64,000 nt of DNA from JBBATK01 sp039810585 (lineage in GTDB: Bacteria; Bacteroidota; Ignavibacteria; Kapaibacteriales; NICIL-2). Position 1 is the stretch's first letter. Every line of letters starts with the position of its first letter. Shown piece after piece: positions 16,693 to 25,165 of this stretch. Made by a program: the position numbers and the translations under genes. The notes beneath the pieces were generated by a model. That model was given only the letters and a program-made list of their open reading frames with translations. It did not search any database and had not been told where the DNA came from. The stretch lies in assembly GCA_039810585.1 (NCBI GenBank), contig JBDHXF010000002.1:62001-126000 (forward strand), written 5' to 3'.

Positions 16693-16962
16693 TTACCAGC
16701 TTGCTTTGCGCACGCCCGGTATCTTTCCTTCAAGTGCCAGTTCGCGAAGTTTGTTACGGCATAAGCCGTATTTGCGATACACTCCGCGTCCACGACCGGT
16801 CAGTACGCAGCGATTGCGCAAACGGGTCGGCATTGAGTTTCTTGGAAGTTTTTGCAGTCCGTCCACATCGCCGGCTTCTTTGAGTGCGGCACGCTTAGCC
16901 GCATATTTGTCAACCATGCGCTTGCGTTTGTCATTACGGGCAACAATTGCTGTAGTAGCCAT
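16693..16962 (-). CDS. rpsN: 30S ribosomal protein S14 (uS14), zinc-free form
   Basis: 89 residues of the longer, C-minus S14 type. The C-terminal NRCVLTGRGRGVYRKYGLCR aligns with the zinc-ribbon region, but only single Cys residues remain instead of two CxxC pairs, so no zinc site can form. S14 sits in the 30S head. A strong terminator follows its stop. Confidence 0.96.
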   Translation of the reverse strand: MATTAIVARNDKRKRMVDKYAAKRAALKEAGDVDGLQKLPRNSMPTRLRNRCVLTGRGRGVYRKYGLCRNKLRELALEGKIPGVRKASW

Positions 16963-16993
16963 ACTGTTCTTTCAGATGATAGTCTGTGTAGTC

Positions 16994-17617
16994 TTAGTTA
17001 GAGCGCGTAAACGGGAATCCAAATTCTTGGAGTAAGGCACTGGCCTCTTCGTCGGACTGCGCTGAGGTAACAAATGTGATATCCATGCCGGCAATCTTAT
17101 TGATCTTGTCAACGTCGATTTCCGGGAAGATAATCTGTTCTTTGATGCCCAAGGTATAGTTGCCACGGCCATCAAAACTCTTATCGGAAAATCCGCGGAA
17201 GTCGCGAACACGGGGAGCGGCGATGTTGATAAATCGATCTAAAAATTCATACATCCGAGCCCGACGAAGCGTGACGTACACTCCGATAGGTTGCCCTTGA
17301 CGCAGCTTAAAGTTAGCTACCGACTTCTTAGCACGCGCTACCGCCGGACGTTGTCCGGAGACGAGTTCCAATTCGTTGATCGCGCTTTGGATAATTTTCT
17401 GATCCTGAGCAGCTGCTCCGGCACCGATATTGATACAGATTTTTTCCAATACCGGCACTTGCATAGCCGAGGAATATTGGAACTTCTTCATCAATGCCGG
17501 CACAACACTTTCCTTATAAAAAGTCGCCAGACGTGGAACGAGATTTTCGTTCGCGTTGTCAGCCTGACGGGCACCTTCAGGTTTAAAGTCTAATTTCTTT
17601 ACAGTCTGTTTAGCCAT
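16994..17617 (-). CDS. rplE: 50S ribosomal protein L5 (uL5)
   Basis: 207 residues; about 25 N-terminal residues precede the usual uL5 start (LVPRLATFYKESVVPALMKKF). RAKKSVANFKLRQGQPIGVYVTLR and the C-terminal VDKINKIAGMDITFVTSA match the family. It contacts 5S rRNA and the P-site tRNA elbow. The extra N-terminus may be real, as it is in frame with the only good ATG. Confidence 0.97.
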   Translation of the reverse strand: MAKQTVKKLDFKPEGARQADNANENLVPRLATFYKESVVPALMKKFQYSSAMQVPVLEKICINIGAGAAAQDQKIIQSAINELELVSGQRPAVARAKKSVANFKLRQGQPIGVYVTLRRARMYEFLDRFINIAAPRVRDFRGFSDKSFDGRGNYTLGIKEQIIFPEIDVDKINKIAGMDITFVTSAQSDEEASALLQEFGFPFTRSN

Positions 17618-17659
17618 GATATTCTTTCGCGGATACTTCCGAAATGATTTCGATTAGAA

Positions 17660-17914
17660 CTATGCTTCACGCTTGCGTGACACTTCCCCACCAACTAGTA
17701 ACATGACGTTCGAGTAGTGGATGGGCATTTCCATAGAAATGATGCCGCCGTTCGGATTTGCATTTGTTGGACGACTGTGTTTCTTGCGAATGTTAACGCC
17801 TTCCACAAGAATTCTCATCTTGGTGCGATCAACATCAAGAACACGACCTGTTTGGTTTTTGTCCTTGCCGGTGATCACTTTCACCATGTCGCCTTTTTTA
17901 ATATGTAATTTCAT
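17660..17914 (-). CDS. rplX: 50S ribosomal protein L24 (uL24)
   Basis: 84 residues; the KOW motif GDMVKVITGKDKNQTGRVL and VEGVNIRKKHSRP are present, but the protein stops after VGGEVSRKREA, about 20 residues shorter than typical bacterial uL24, missing the C-terminal extension. It starts 50S assembly near the tunnel exit. 42 bp separate it from rplE. Confidence 0.96.
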   Translation of the reverse strand: MKLHIKKGDMVKVITGKDKNQTGRVLDVDRTKMRILVEGVNIRKKHSRPTNANPNGGIISMEMPIHYSNVMLLVGGEVSRKREA

Positions 17915-17973
17915 ATGCTTAGGTACTAATGTTCAAATCGTAGGATTCAGTACAGCGTCACAGCTGCACAGAA

Positions 17974-18342
17974 TCAAATAACTTCCGGTGCCAGCGACAC
18001 AATTTTCATGAAATTCCGCTCGCGAAGTTCGCGCGCTACCGGACCGAAGATACGAGTTCCACGCGGCTCTCCTTGATTGTTGAGAATCACGGCTGCGTTC
18101 TCGTCAAAACGAATATAGGAACCATCCTTACGGCCAATTTCCTTCTTCGTCCTCACGATAACTGCCTTGCAAACTTCGCCCTTTTTCACGGCTCCATTCG
18201 GCAATGCTTGCTTCACGGAGACAACCACAATGTCGCCCACCGATGCATAGCGGCGCTCATGTCCGCCGAGAATACGAATACAACGTACCTTGCGCGCACC
18301 TGAATTATCTGCAACAACAAGATTGGTTTCTTCTTGTATCAT
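17974..18342 (-). CDS. rplN: 50S ribosomal protein L14 (uL14)
   Basis: 122 residues; MIQEETNLVVADNSGARKVRCI and the closing RELRERNFMKIVSLAPEVI are textbook uL14, the binding platform for RsfS and part of the subunit interface. Length and both ends are canonical. Confidence 0.98.
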   Translation of the reverse strand: MIQEETNLVVADNSGARKVRCIRILGGHERRYASVGDIVVVSVKQALPNGAVKKGEVCKAVIVRTKKEIGRKDGSYIRFDENAAVILNNQGEPRGTRIFGPVARELRERNFMKIVSLAPEVI

Positions 18343-18388
18343 GTCCGGCCTCTTCCTTAATAGTAGTGTTGTTTATCACGACAGACGA

Positions 18389-18682
18389 TTACTGAGCACG
18401 CTCAACGACTTCCAGCAGCGTCCAGCGCTTGCGAGCACTTAAGGGACGTGACTCGACTATGCGAACAACATCGCCAATCTGGCATTCGTTCTGCTCGTCG
18501 TGCGCCATAAACTTCTTCGTCTGGCGGAAATACTTCTTATACAAAGGATGCATCACTTGTCGCTCTACGGCAACGACAATTGACTTTTGCATCTTGTTAC
18601 TGACAACCTTGCCCTGACGAATTTTTTTACCCTTCGTGGACAGCTCGACAGCTTGTTCGTTTGTCTGTTGTGATGGTTCCAT
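18389..18682 (-). CDS. rpsQ: 30S ribosomal protein S17 (uS17)
   Basis: 97 residues. After a ~20-residue Gln/Glu-rich N-terminal extension comes the OB fold with KVVSNKMQKSIVVAVER and HDEQNECQIGDVVRIVESRP. It nucleates 5' domain assembly of 16S rRNA. It follows rpmC by 2 bp. Confidence 0.97.
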   Translation of the reverse strand: MEPSQQTNEQAVELSTKGKKIRQGKVVSNKMQKSIVVAVERQVMHPLYKKYFRQTKKFMAHDEQNECQIGDVVRIVESRPLSARKRWTLLEVVERAQ

Positions 18683-18684
18683 GA

Positions 18685-18897
18685 TTAGCTCTTCTGTGAT
18701 TCCAGTTTACGTTCGTGCATAATGCCTTTCATACGTGCGATGTCCTTGCGGAGAATTCGCAAGTATGCCGTGTCCTGCAGTTGCTTCAAGGCGTGCTGAA
18801 AGCGTTGCTTGGCAAGCGTTTCCTGCGCCTCTTTCATGGTCGTGGCTAACTCCTTATCGTTCAGCTCACGAAGGTCTTTTGCTTTACGCTGCTTCAT
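18685..18897 (-). CDS. rpmC: 50S ribosomal protein L29 (uL29)
   Basis: 70 residues, two helices; MKQRKAKDLRELNDKEL and LKDTAYLRI..KDIARMKGI-type ends (here QDTAYLRILRKDIARMKGI) match uL29, which borders the peptide exit and helps trigger-factor binding. Its start overlaps the rplP stop by 4 bp. Confidence 0.97.
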   Translation of the reverse strand: MKQRKAKDLRELNDKELATTMKEAQETLAKQRFQHALKQLQDTAYLRILRKDIARMKGIMHERKLESQKS

Positions 18898-19316
18898 ACT
18901 TCAACCAGATCAATGCGTGACACAAACTTGGTTTTAATCGGCAACTTGTGGGCGGCCAATCGCATAGCCTCCATAGCTGCTTCTTTGGACACACCGTCTA
19001 CTTCAAACATGATGCGCCCTGGCTTGACCACCGATACCCATCCTTCAGGATTTCCCTTTCCGGAACCCATCCGAACTTCCGCCGGTTTCTTTGTATATGG
19101 CTTGTCCGGAAAAATGCGAATCCAGACTTTTCCGTCACGCTTGAGGTAACGGTTGATCGCAATACGCGCAGATTCTATCTGACGGTTCGTAATCCATGCA
19201 CACTCCATGGCCTTCAAACCAAATGATCCGAAGGCAACCTGCGAGCCACGGAATGCCTTGCCGGACCGGCGTCCGCGCTGCGTTTTTCTGTGTTTTACTC
19301 TCTTGGGTAATAACAT
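18894..19316 (-). CDS. rplP: 50S ribosomal protein L16 (uL16)
   Basis: 140 residues; MLLPKRVKHRKTQRGR, VWIRIFPDKPYTKKPAEVRM and GWVSVVKPGRIMFEVDGV are diagnostic. It positions A-site tRNA near the peptidyl transferase centre. It lies 31 bp after rpsC. Confidence 0.98.
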   Translation of the reverse strand: MLLPKRVKHRKTQRGRRSGKAFRGSQVAFGSFGLKAMECAWITNRQIESARIAINRYLKRDGKVWIRIFPDKPYTKKPAEVRMGSGKGNPEGWVSVVKPGRIMFEVDGVSKEAAMEAMRLAAHKLPIKTKFVSRIDLVEV

Positions 19317-19347
19317 AAAAGTTCCTTGCGATTAAGCGTCGTTATTC

Positions 19348-19998
19348 TTACTCTTTTTCTTGGGTTGCAGGCTTTCCAATCACCTCGCCCTTGCAAATCC
19401 AAACCTTCACTCCAATGGCTCCATACACCGTATGCGCCGTGGATGTTCCGTAGTCGATTTCAGCACGAAGGGTGTGCAATGGTACCCGACCCTCTTTGTA
19501 CTGTTCTGTGCGAGACATATCCGCTCCGCCCAGTCGCCCGGAACACATAACCCGGATACCTTCCGCTCCCAGACGCATCGAGGCTGAAACCGCTTGCTTC
19601 ATTGCCCGTCGGAATGCTATTCGACCTTCCAACTGCGAAGCAATGTTGTCTGCCACTAACTGCGCATCTAGCTCAGGTCGCTTGATCTCGTGAATGAGAA
19701 TCTTCACATCCTTCGTTGTCAACTTGCGCATCTCTTCTTCGAGCTGCGAAATATCCTTCCCGGAACGACCAATGATGACGCCCGGACGTGAGGTGTGAAT
19801 GGTGATGCGGATTTGTTTCGCTGTACGCTCCACAATCACCCGCGCCACTCCCGCCTTTTTCAGACGTGTCTTGATATACGAGCGGACTTTCATGTCCTCA
19901 GCAATCTTATCAGCCATGCTGTTTGGCTCGAACCAGTTTGCATCCCAGCCTTTGATAATACCAAGGCGAAGACCAATTGGATTTGTTTTCTGACCCAA
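19348..19998 (-). CDS. rpsC: 30S ribosomal protein S3 (uS3), TTG start
   Basis: 216 residues taking the TTG at 19998, which gives the canonical M-GQKTNPIGLRLGII start and has GGAG five bases upstream; a TTG at 20013 would add five residues. The KH domain carries the GRSG loop in RPGVIIGRSGKDISQLE; the C-terminal domain follows. It lines the mRNA entry tunnel. The start lies 16 bp after the rplV stop. Confidence 0.96.
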   Translation of the reverse strand: MGQKTNPIGLRLGIIKGWDANWFEPNSMADKIAEDMKVRSYIKTRLKKAGVARVIVERTAKQIRITIHTSRPGVIIGRSGKDISQLEEEMRKLTTKDVKILIHEIKRPELDAQLVADNIASQLEGRIAFRRAMKQAVSASMRLGAEGIRVMCSGRLGGADMSRTEQYKEGRVPLHTLRAEIDYGTSTAHTVYGAIGVKVWICKGEVIGKPATQEKE

Positions 19999-20013
19999 GA
20001 GAACTCCCTGCAA

Positions 20014-20352
20014 TTAGTCGTTAGTTGAGACCACTATCGTTAAGTGGTGCGAACGTTTTCTGATTTTATATGCTCTGCCCATCGGTGCCGGTGAAATACG
20101 CTTTATCGTTCTTCCCTGGTCCACCGTGACAGATTTCACGATCATATTTTCTTCCCGTGCTGCTCCACCCGCATTGCGTAGGTTCGAGATGGCCGAACGT
20201 AAGGTCATCTCTGCTACCTTCGATGCTGCCTTCGGAGAAAATCGCAGGATGGTCAAGGCATCCGCTGCGGACTTTCCTCGAATGGTGTCGATCACCAACC
20301 GCATTTTGCGGGGCGATGTGGGAACATGTTTGGCTACTGCTTTCGATTCCAT
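20014..20352 (-). CDS. rplV: 50S ribosomal protein L22 (uL22)
   Basis: 112 residues; VPTSPRKMRLVIDTIRGKSA opens the globular part and PAPMGRAYKIRKRSHHLTI is the tip of the hairpin that lines the exit tunnel, the site of macrolide-resistance changes. Length is normal and no insertion is visible at the tip. Confidence 0.98.
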   Translation of the reverse strand: MESKAVAKHVPTSPRKMRLVIDTIRGKSAADALTILRFSPKAASKVAEMTLRSAISNLRNAGGAAREENMIVKSVTVDQGRTIKRISPAPMGRAYKIRKRSHHLTIVVSTND

Positions 20353-20411
20353 GATAGTGTACTCTGTATTTTTCGTTTTTCAACATCCCCTATCGGGGCT
20401 TGTCTGCAACC

Positions 20412-20681
20412 TTAGTCTTTACGGTTTCCTGAATGCCCGCGGAATGTACGCGTCGGTGCAAATTCACCCAGTTTGTGACCTACCATGTTTTCCGTCACAT
20501 ATACCGGTATAAACTTGTTTCCATTGTGAACCGCAAACGTGTGTCCCACAAAGTCAGGGGCAATCGTCGATGCCCGGCTCCAGGTTTTGATCACCTGTTT
20601 CTTGTTGGCATCATTTAAAGCATCAACCTTCTTCTGTAGTTTAAAGTAGATGAAGGCGCCTTTTTTAAGGGAACGAGGCAT
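20412..20681 (-). CDS. rpsS: 30S ribosomal protein S19 (uS19)
   Basis: 89 residues; MPRSLKKGAFIYFKLQKKV and GHKLGEFAPTRTFRGHSG are diagnostic. It pairs with S13 in the 30S head. 27 bp after rplB. Confidence 0.98.
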   Translation of the reverse strand: MPRSLKKGAFIYFKLQKKVDALNDANKKQVIKTWSRASTIAPDFVGHTFAVHNGNKFIPVYVTENMVGHKLGEFAPTRTFRGHSGNRKD

Positions 20682-20708
20682 AGTAAAGTATCCTGATTGT
20701 GTGCTCTG

Positions 20709-21542
20709 TTATTTTCTCTTACGAATGATCAACTTGCTGGACGCTTTCTTCGGCTTGCGTGTTTTCAAACCCTTCGAAAGCTGTCCCCATGGCGAACGCA
20801 AATGCTTGCGACCTCCACCGGACTTCGAGCGACCTTCACCACCACCATTGGGGTGATCGATCGGATTCATCGCAATACCACGAGTTTGCGGACGAATACC
20901 CATCCAACGCTTGCGGCCGGCCTTCCCATGAAGTATATTCTCATGATCCGAATTACCTACCGTACCAAGTGTTGCATAGCAGTTAGAAAGTACCAAGCGA
21001 ATTTCACCGGAAGGTAGCTTCACCTGGGCATACTTACCTTCACTTCCCACCATCTGAGCAGCCATACCCGCAGAACGAACCATTTGTCCGCCCTTTCCAG
21101 GCTTCAACTCAATGTTGTGGATAAAGAGTCCCGGAGGAATCTTATTCAACGGCAAACAGTTTCCATCTTTCAATTCGGCTGTTGCGCTGGTAATAATCGT
21201 GGCGCCAACTTTCAAACCGTTCGGTGCCAGAATGTAACGATGCTCACCATCGGCATACTTCACCAGTGCAATACGGGCGGAACGGTTCGGATCGTACTCG
21301 ATCGTTTCTACCGTTGCCGGCATGTCAACCTTATTGCGCTTGAAATCAATTACGCGATACTGTTGCTTGTGTCCACCACCACGGTGACGAGAAGTAATGC
21401 GACCGGTATTATTCCGTCCGCCACTTTTCTTCTTCACACGCAACAAGGGCTTGTGCGGTGTTGAGGTTGTGATTTCCGAAAAATCGCTGACGCTGTAAAA
21501 ACGCGTACCTGGCGTTATCGGTTTTAATTGACGTATACCCAT
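20709..21542 (-). CDS. rplB: 50S ribosomal protein L2 (uL2)
   Basis: 277 residues; the rRNA-binding core (GRITSRHRGGGHKQQYRVID) and the C-terminal NPIDHPNGGGEGRSKSGG, containing the conserved His needed for peptidyl transferase activity, are intact. The gap to rplW (94 bp) contains a palindromic repeat. Confidence 0.98.
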   Translation of the reverse strand: MGIRQLKPITPGTRFYSVSDFSEITTSTPHKPLLRVKKKSGGRNNTGRITSRHRGGGHKQQYRVIDFKRNKVDMPATVETIEYDPNRSARIALVKYADGEHRYILAPNGLKVGATIITSATAELKDGNCLPLNKIPPGLFIHNIELKPGKGGQMVRSAGMAAQMVGSEGKYAQVKLPSGEIRLVLSNCYATLGTVGNSDHENILHGKAGRKRWMGIRPQTRGIAMNPIDHPNGGGEGRSKSGGGRKHLRSPWGQLSKGLKTRKPKKASSKLIIRKRK

Positions 21543-21595
21543 GACAATCTCAAATCTGTGTTATTTCGTTGTGTGTTCTGTGCAAGGAGTTCATG

Positions 21596-21627
21596 ATTCG
21601 CGGGGCCTTCGGCCTCGCGTATTCAAA
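21596..21627. repeat. Palindromic repeat, rplW-rplB gap
   Basis: GCGGGGCC (21600-21607) and GGCCTCGC (21611-21618) pair with one G-T over TTC. The flanks read TTTGAATACG on the minus strand, close to the TTTCAATACG arm of the copies at 34873 and 40802. It lies inside the S10 operon between two cotranscribed genes. Confidence 0.6.
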
Positions 21628-21636
21628 CACCCTCGC

Positions 21637-21945
21637 CTAGTTCTTTTCGCCTTCGCCACTGACAATATCGATGGAATATCCCTCTTGCAAACGGACATAT
21701 GCTTTCTTCCGCGCTTTGGTTGTTCCACGCATCAAGCCACGCTTCGTATAGCGTGAACGATACTTTCCGCGAACGTTTACCGTGCGAACTTGCTCCACTT
21801 TTACCTGAAACATCGATTCAACCGCACGAGCGATTTCGATTTTGTTCGTGGCACGCTCAACCTCAAATACATATTGTTTGTGTATCTGGTTGACCTTGTT
21901 CGATTTTTCCGTGACGATCGGTCGCTTAATAATCAAATGCAACAT
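21637..21945 (-). CDS. rplW: 50S ribosomal protein L23 (uL23)
   Basis: 102 residues; IIKRPIVTEKSNKV and YVFEVERATNKIEIARAVE identify uL23, the docking site for trigger factor and SRP at the exit tunnel. It follows rplD by 23 bp. Confidence 0.97.
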   Translation of the reverse strand: MLHLIIKRPIVTEKSNKVNQIHKQYVFEVERATNKIEIARAVESMFQVKVEQVRTVNVRGKYRSRYTKRGLMRGTTKARKKAYVRLQEGYSIDIVSGEGEKN

Positions 21946-21968
21946 GTGCAGTATCCTTCGTAATGATC

Positions 21969-22613
21969 TTAGTTGATTGCCGCTGCTTGTTCACCAAACG
22001 ATTTTTCGATCACCGGCAGTGAATCGGCACAGATCACGAGCTTCTTGTGATTGAGAATATCGTAAGTCGAAATCTTGTCTGCCAGTGCCGTGGTTAAACG
22101 ATCGATGTTCCGTGATGCCAGAATGACATTTTGGCGAACTTCCGGCATCAATACGAGAGTCTTTTCACCCTCAAGTCCTAATGCCTTTAGCACTGCACTC
22201 ATATTCTTGGTTTTGTGGTCGTTGAAATTCAATCCGTCCACAACCACGATGTTATTTTCTTGAGCACGCGACGAGAAGGCAGACTTACGAGCCAAGCGCT
22301 TCATTTTTACCGGAATATCGATAGTGTACTTGTGCGGTTTCGGTCCAAAAATGGTTCCTCCACCAACCCAAACCGGCGAGCGCGAGGATCCGGAACGTGC
22401 GGTTCCACGACCCTTTTGCTTCCACGGCTTCTTGCCACCACCGGATACATAACTCCGTGTTTTCGTCTTGGCTGTACCCTGACGATGGTGAGCCAGATAT
22501 ACGCGAACTGCTTGATACATCACATGCTCATTGGGTTCAATGCCAAAGATGTCGTCCGGCAATTCCATCTCGCCCTTCTTCACACCGTCAATACTCAATA
22601 CATCCACTTTCAT
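21969..22613 (-). CDS. rplD: 50S ribosomal protein L4 (uL4)
   Basis: 214 residues; the extended tunnel loop KPWKQKGRGTARSGSSRSP with FGPKPHKY after it is the clearest feature. In E. coli L4 represses the S10 operon; whether it does here is unknown. 56 bp after rplC. Confidence 0.98.
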   Translation of the reverse strand: MKVDVLSIDGVKKGEMELPDDIFGIEPNEHVMYQAVRVYLAHHRQGTAKTKTRSYVSGGGKKPWKQKGRGTARSGSSRSPVWVGGGTIFGPKPHKYTIDIPVKMKRLARKSAFSSRAQENNIVVVDGLNFNDHKTKNMSAVLKALGLEGEKTLVLMPEVRQNVILASRNIDRLTTALADKISTYDILNHKKLVICADSLPVIEKSFGEQAAAIN

Positions 22614-22669
22614 TGATTTGCCTTTTCGGTAAATACAGTTCAGTTACTGTTCAGTTAATAGAGTTCCGC

Positions 22670-23284
22670 TTACAACTTGACGAGTTCCAACACCGAATTT
22701 GGTGCCCCCGGAATACTACCCTTGATCAGGATAATATTTTGATCGGGCATGATTTGCAGGATCTCAATGTTGCGAATTGAAGTACGCTTGCCACCCATCC
22801 GTCCAGCCATCCGTGTACCTTTGAACACGCGCGACGGATAGGATGACGCACCGATCGAACCAGGAGCACGTACACGATCGCTCTGCCCGTGCGTTGTGCC
22901 ACCCACACCACCGAAGTGGTGACGTTTCACAACACCTTGGAATCCGCGACCCTTGCTCTTGGTCGAGATCTTCAACTTGTCGCCAACCTGAAACTGCTCT
23001 ACCGTAAGAACATCACCAATACCGGCTTTAATGTTACGGAACTCCTTGAGGTGCCGCTGAAATGCCGCGCCTGCCTTGGCAAACTGGCCTTTCATAGGTG
23101 CATTAACCTTGCGCTCAGGAATCTCGTCGTAGCCAATCTGAACAGCATCATACCCATCGTTTTCAATGGTACGAAGCAGAACGACCGGACAGGGACCAGC
23201 TTCCACAACCGTGCAAGGGATGCTTGAACCATCCTCACGGAATATGCTTGTCATTCCTAATTTTCTTCCGAGCAACGCGCTCAT
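22670..23284 (-). CDS. rplC: 50S ribosomal protein L3 (uL3)
   Basis: 204 residues; LLGRKLGMTSIF at the start, and KGRGFQGVVKRHHFGG with THGQSDRVRAPGSIG in the loop that reaches the peptidyl transferase centre. Length normal. 15 bp after rpsJ. Confidence 0.98.
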   Translation of the reverse strand: MSALLGRKLGMTSIFREDGSSIPCTVVEAGPCPVVLLRTIENDGYDAVQIGYDEIPERKVNAPMKGQFAKAGAAFQRHLKEFRNIKAGIGDVLTVEQFQVGDKLKISTKSKGRGFQGVVKRHHFGGVGGTTHGQSDRVRAPGSIGASSYPSRVFKGTRMAGRMGGKRTSIRNIEILQIMPDQNIILIKGSIPGAPNSVLELVKL

Positions 23285-23299
23285 GAATTACTCCTTCAG

Positions 23300-23608
23300 T
23301 TACACTTTTACTTCAACATCCACACCGGCAGGCAATTCCAGACGCATCAGCGAGTCGATCGTTCGTTGTGTCGAACTAAAGATGTCGATGAGTCGTTTGT
23401 GAACGCGAGCTTCAAACTGCTCACGTGACTTCTTGTCTACGTGCGGTGATCTGTTAACCGTCACAATGGTCTTCTCCGTTGGCAGGGGAATCGGCCCCGA
23501 CACAACCGCACCGGTTTGCTTGACGGTTCGTACAATACGTTCCGACGACTTGTCAATCAGGTTGTGATCGTACGAGCGAAGTTTAATTCGGATTCTTTGA
23601 GTTGACAC
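23300..23608 (-). CDS. rpsJ: 30S ribosomal protein S10 (uS10)
   Basis: 102 residues; IRIKLRSYDHNLIDKS, GPIPLPTEK and SREQFEARVHKRLIDI are family hallmarks. Besides its ribosome role it is NusE, a partner of NusG in antitermination. First gene of the S10 group, separated from tuf by a hairpin. Confidence 0.98.
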   Translation of the reverse strand: MSTQRIRIKLRSYDHNLIDKSSERIVRTVKQTGAVVSGPIPLPTEKTIVTVNRSPHVDKKSREQFEARVHKRLIDIFSSTQRTIDSLMRLELPAGVDVEVKV

Positions 23609-23643
23609 AGAGGTACCTTTACTCTAGAGGTTAATGAGAACGA

Positions 23644-23668
23644 CAAAGGGGGTACAATACCCCCTTTG
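23644..23668 (-). terminator. Hairpin terminator between tuf and rpsJ
   Basis: CAAAGGGGGTA and TACCCCCTTTG form a perfect 11-bp stem over three bases, 14 bp after the tuf stop. The downstream minus strand (TCGTTCTC) is only moderately T-rich, so it may be a partial terminator or attenuator before the S10 genes. Confidence 0.65.
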
Positions 23669-23681
23669 CCACCGTTCTGTC

Positions 23682-24890
23682 TTATTCAATAACTTTTGTC
23701 ACAACGCCTGCACCTACGGTACGGCCACCTTCGCGAATAGCGAAACGGAGTCCTTCTTCCATAGCAACCGGCGTAATGAGTTCGATCACCAACGCATCCA
23801 GGTTGTCACCCGGCATCACCATTTCCACTCCGCCCGGAAGTTGTGCAACACCCGTAACGTCTGTTGTGCGGAAATAGAATTGCGGACGGTAGCCATTGAA
23901 GAATGGAGTATGACGTCCACCTTCTTCTTTGGTCAACACGTACACCTGAGCGGTGAACTTGTGGTGCGGCTTGATGGAACCCGGCTTTGCAAGCACCATT
24001 CCGCGCTCCAATTCGGTCTTTTCAACACCGCGGAGCAAAAGACCTGCATTGTCGCCAGCTTGTCCTTCATCCAGCAGCTTGTGGAACATTTCAATTCCGG
24101 TAACTGTGGACTTCTTTTGCAGACCAAATCCAACGATTTCAATTTCGTCGTTCACCCGTACAATTCCGCGCTCGATACGACCTGTACCTACGGTACCACG
24201 ACCCGTGATCGAGAACACGTCTTCAACCGGCATAAGGAATGGTTTGTCAACAGCACGAACCGGAGTCGGGATGTAGCTATCAACTGCATCCATGAGTTCC
24301 CAGATGCAGCTATAACGCTCATCATCGGTAGGTGCATTGCTGGAACCGGCTTCAAGTGCCTTCAGTGCGGATCCCTTGATGATAGGAATTTCATCGCCAG
24401 GGAATTCATAGCGGGTTAACAACTCACGAATTTCCAATTCCACGAGTTCAAGAAGATCTGCATCAGCGATGTCGACTTTGTTCATGAACACCACGATACG
24501 CGGCACACCTACCTGGCGAGCCAACAGAATGTGCTCACGGGTTTGAGGCATCGGTCCATCGGTAGCTGCTACAACGAGGATTGCTCCGTCCATCTGTGCA
24601 GCACCGGTAATCATGTTCTTGATATAGTCAGCGTGGCCCGGACAGTCTACGTGTGCGTAGTGACGCGCTGCTGTTTCGTATTCAACGTGTGCAGTATTAA
24701 TTGTGATCCCACGAGCCTTTTCTTCAGGCGCATTATCAATTTGGTCGTAGGCACGACGTTCATTGGATGGGTTCTTCATCGACAAAGCCATGGTGATGGC
24801 TGCAGTCAACGTGGTTTTTCCGTGGTCAACGTGTCCAATGGTGCCAATGTTGACGTGCGGCTTGGACCGTTCAAATTTCTCTTTTGCCAT
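23682..24890 (-). CDS. tuf: Elongation factor Tu
   Basis: 402 residues; G1 GHVDHGKT, G3 DCPGHADY, G4 NKVD and the three-domain length are canonical. EF-Tu brings aminoacyl-tRNA to the ribosome. ACGGAGGAC-type ribosome site (GGAGG) lies about 11 bases before the ATG. The 275-bp gap upstream (24891-25165) shows no tRNA genes, which in many bacteria accompany tuf, and no obvious TAnnTTTG promoter. Confidence 0.99.
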   Translation of the reverse strand: MAKEKFERSKPHVNIGTIGHVDHGKTTLTAAITMALSMKNPSNERRAYDQIDNAPEEKARGITINTAHVEYETAARHYAHVDCPGHADYIKNMITGAAQMDGAILVVAATDGPMPQTREHILLARQVGVPRIVVFMNKVDIADADLLELVELEIRELLTRYEFPGDEIPIIKGSALKALEAGSSNAPTDDERYSCIWELMDAVDSYIPTPVRAVDKPFLMPVEDVFSITGRGTVGTGRIERGIVRVNDEIEIVGFGLQKKSTVTGIEMFHKLLDEGQAGDNAGLLLRGVEKTELERGMVLAKPGSIKPHHKFTAQVYVLTKEEGGRHTPFFNGYRPQFYFRTTDVTGVAQLPGGVEMVMPGDNLDALVIELITPVAMEEGLRFAIREGGRTVGAGVVTKVIE

Positions 24891-25165
24891 GACGTAATGT
24901 CCTCCGAAATAGAGAGTGTGAATGAATGACGTTTACTATTCTTTATTACCTGTCTTTGTCTTTTCTCCGCTTCTATGCCCTAAAGCACTTTCGCGAAGGA
25001 TCGTCTGTCTTCCAAATCATGACCTCAGGTTAAAGGCTAATCGTTTTGGAGTACGTTTCTCTTCGATTCACTTCGTACCGATTCAGATGCTAATCATCAT
25101 CGGGGAAAAACCAACAACTCAGCAGCGACCGGATTAGTGCCTTTGCGTTCGCTCCGGCACCGGTT

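Noticed and set aside
24891..25165. Possible tRNA genes upstream of tuf
   Set aside because: Searched for TpsiC-loop and acceptor-stem pairing on both strands; none found.
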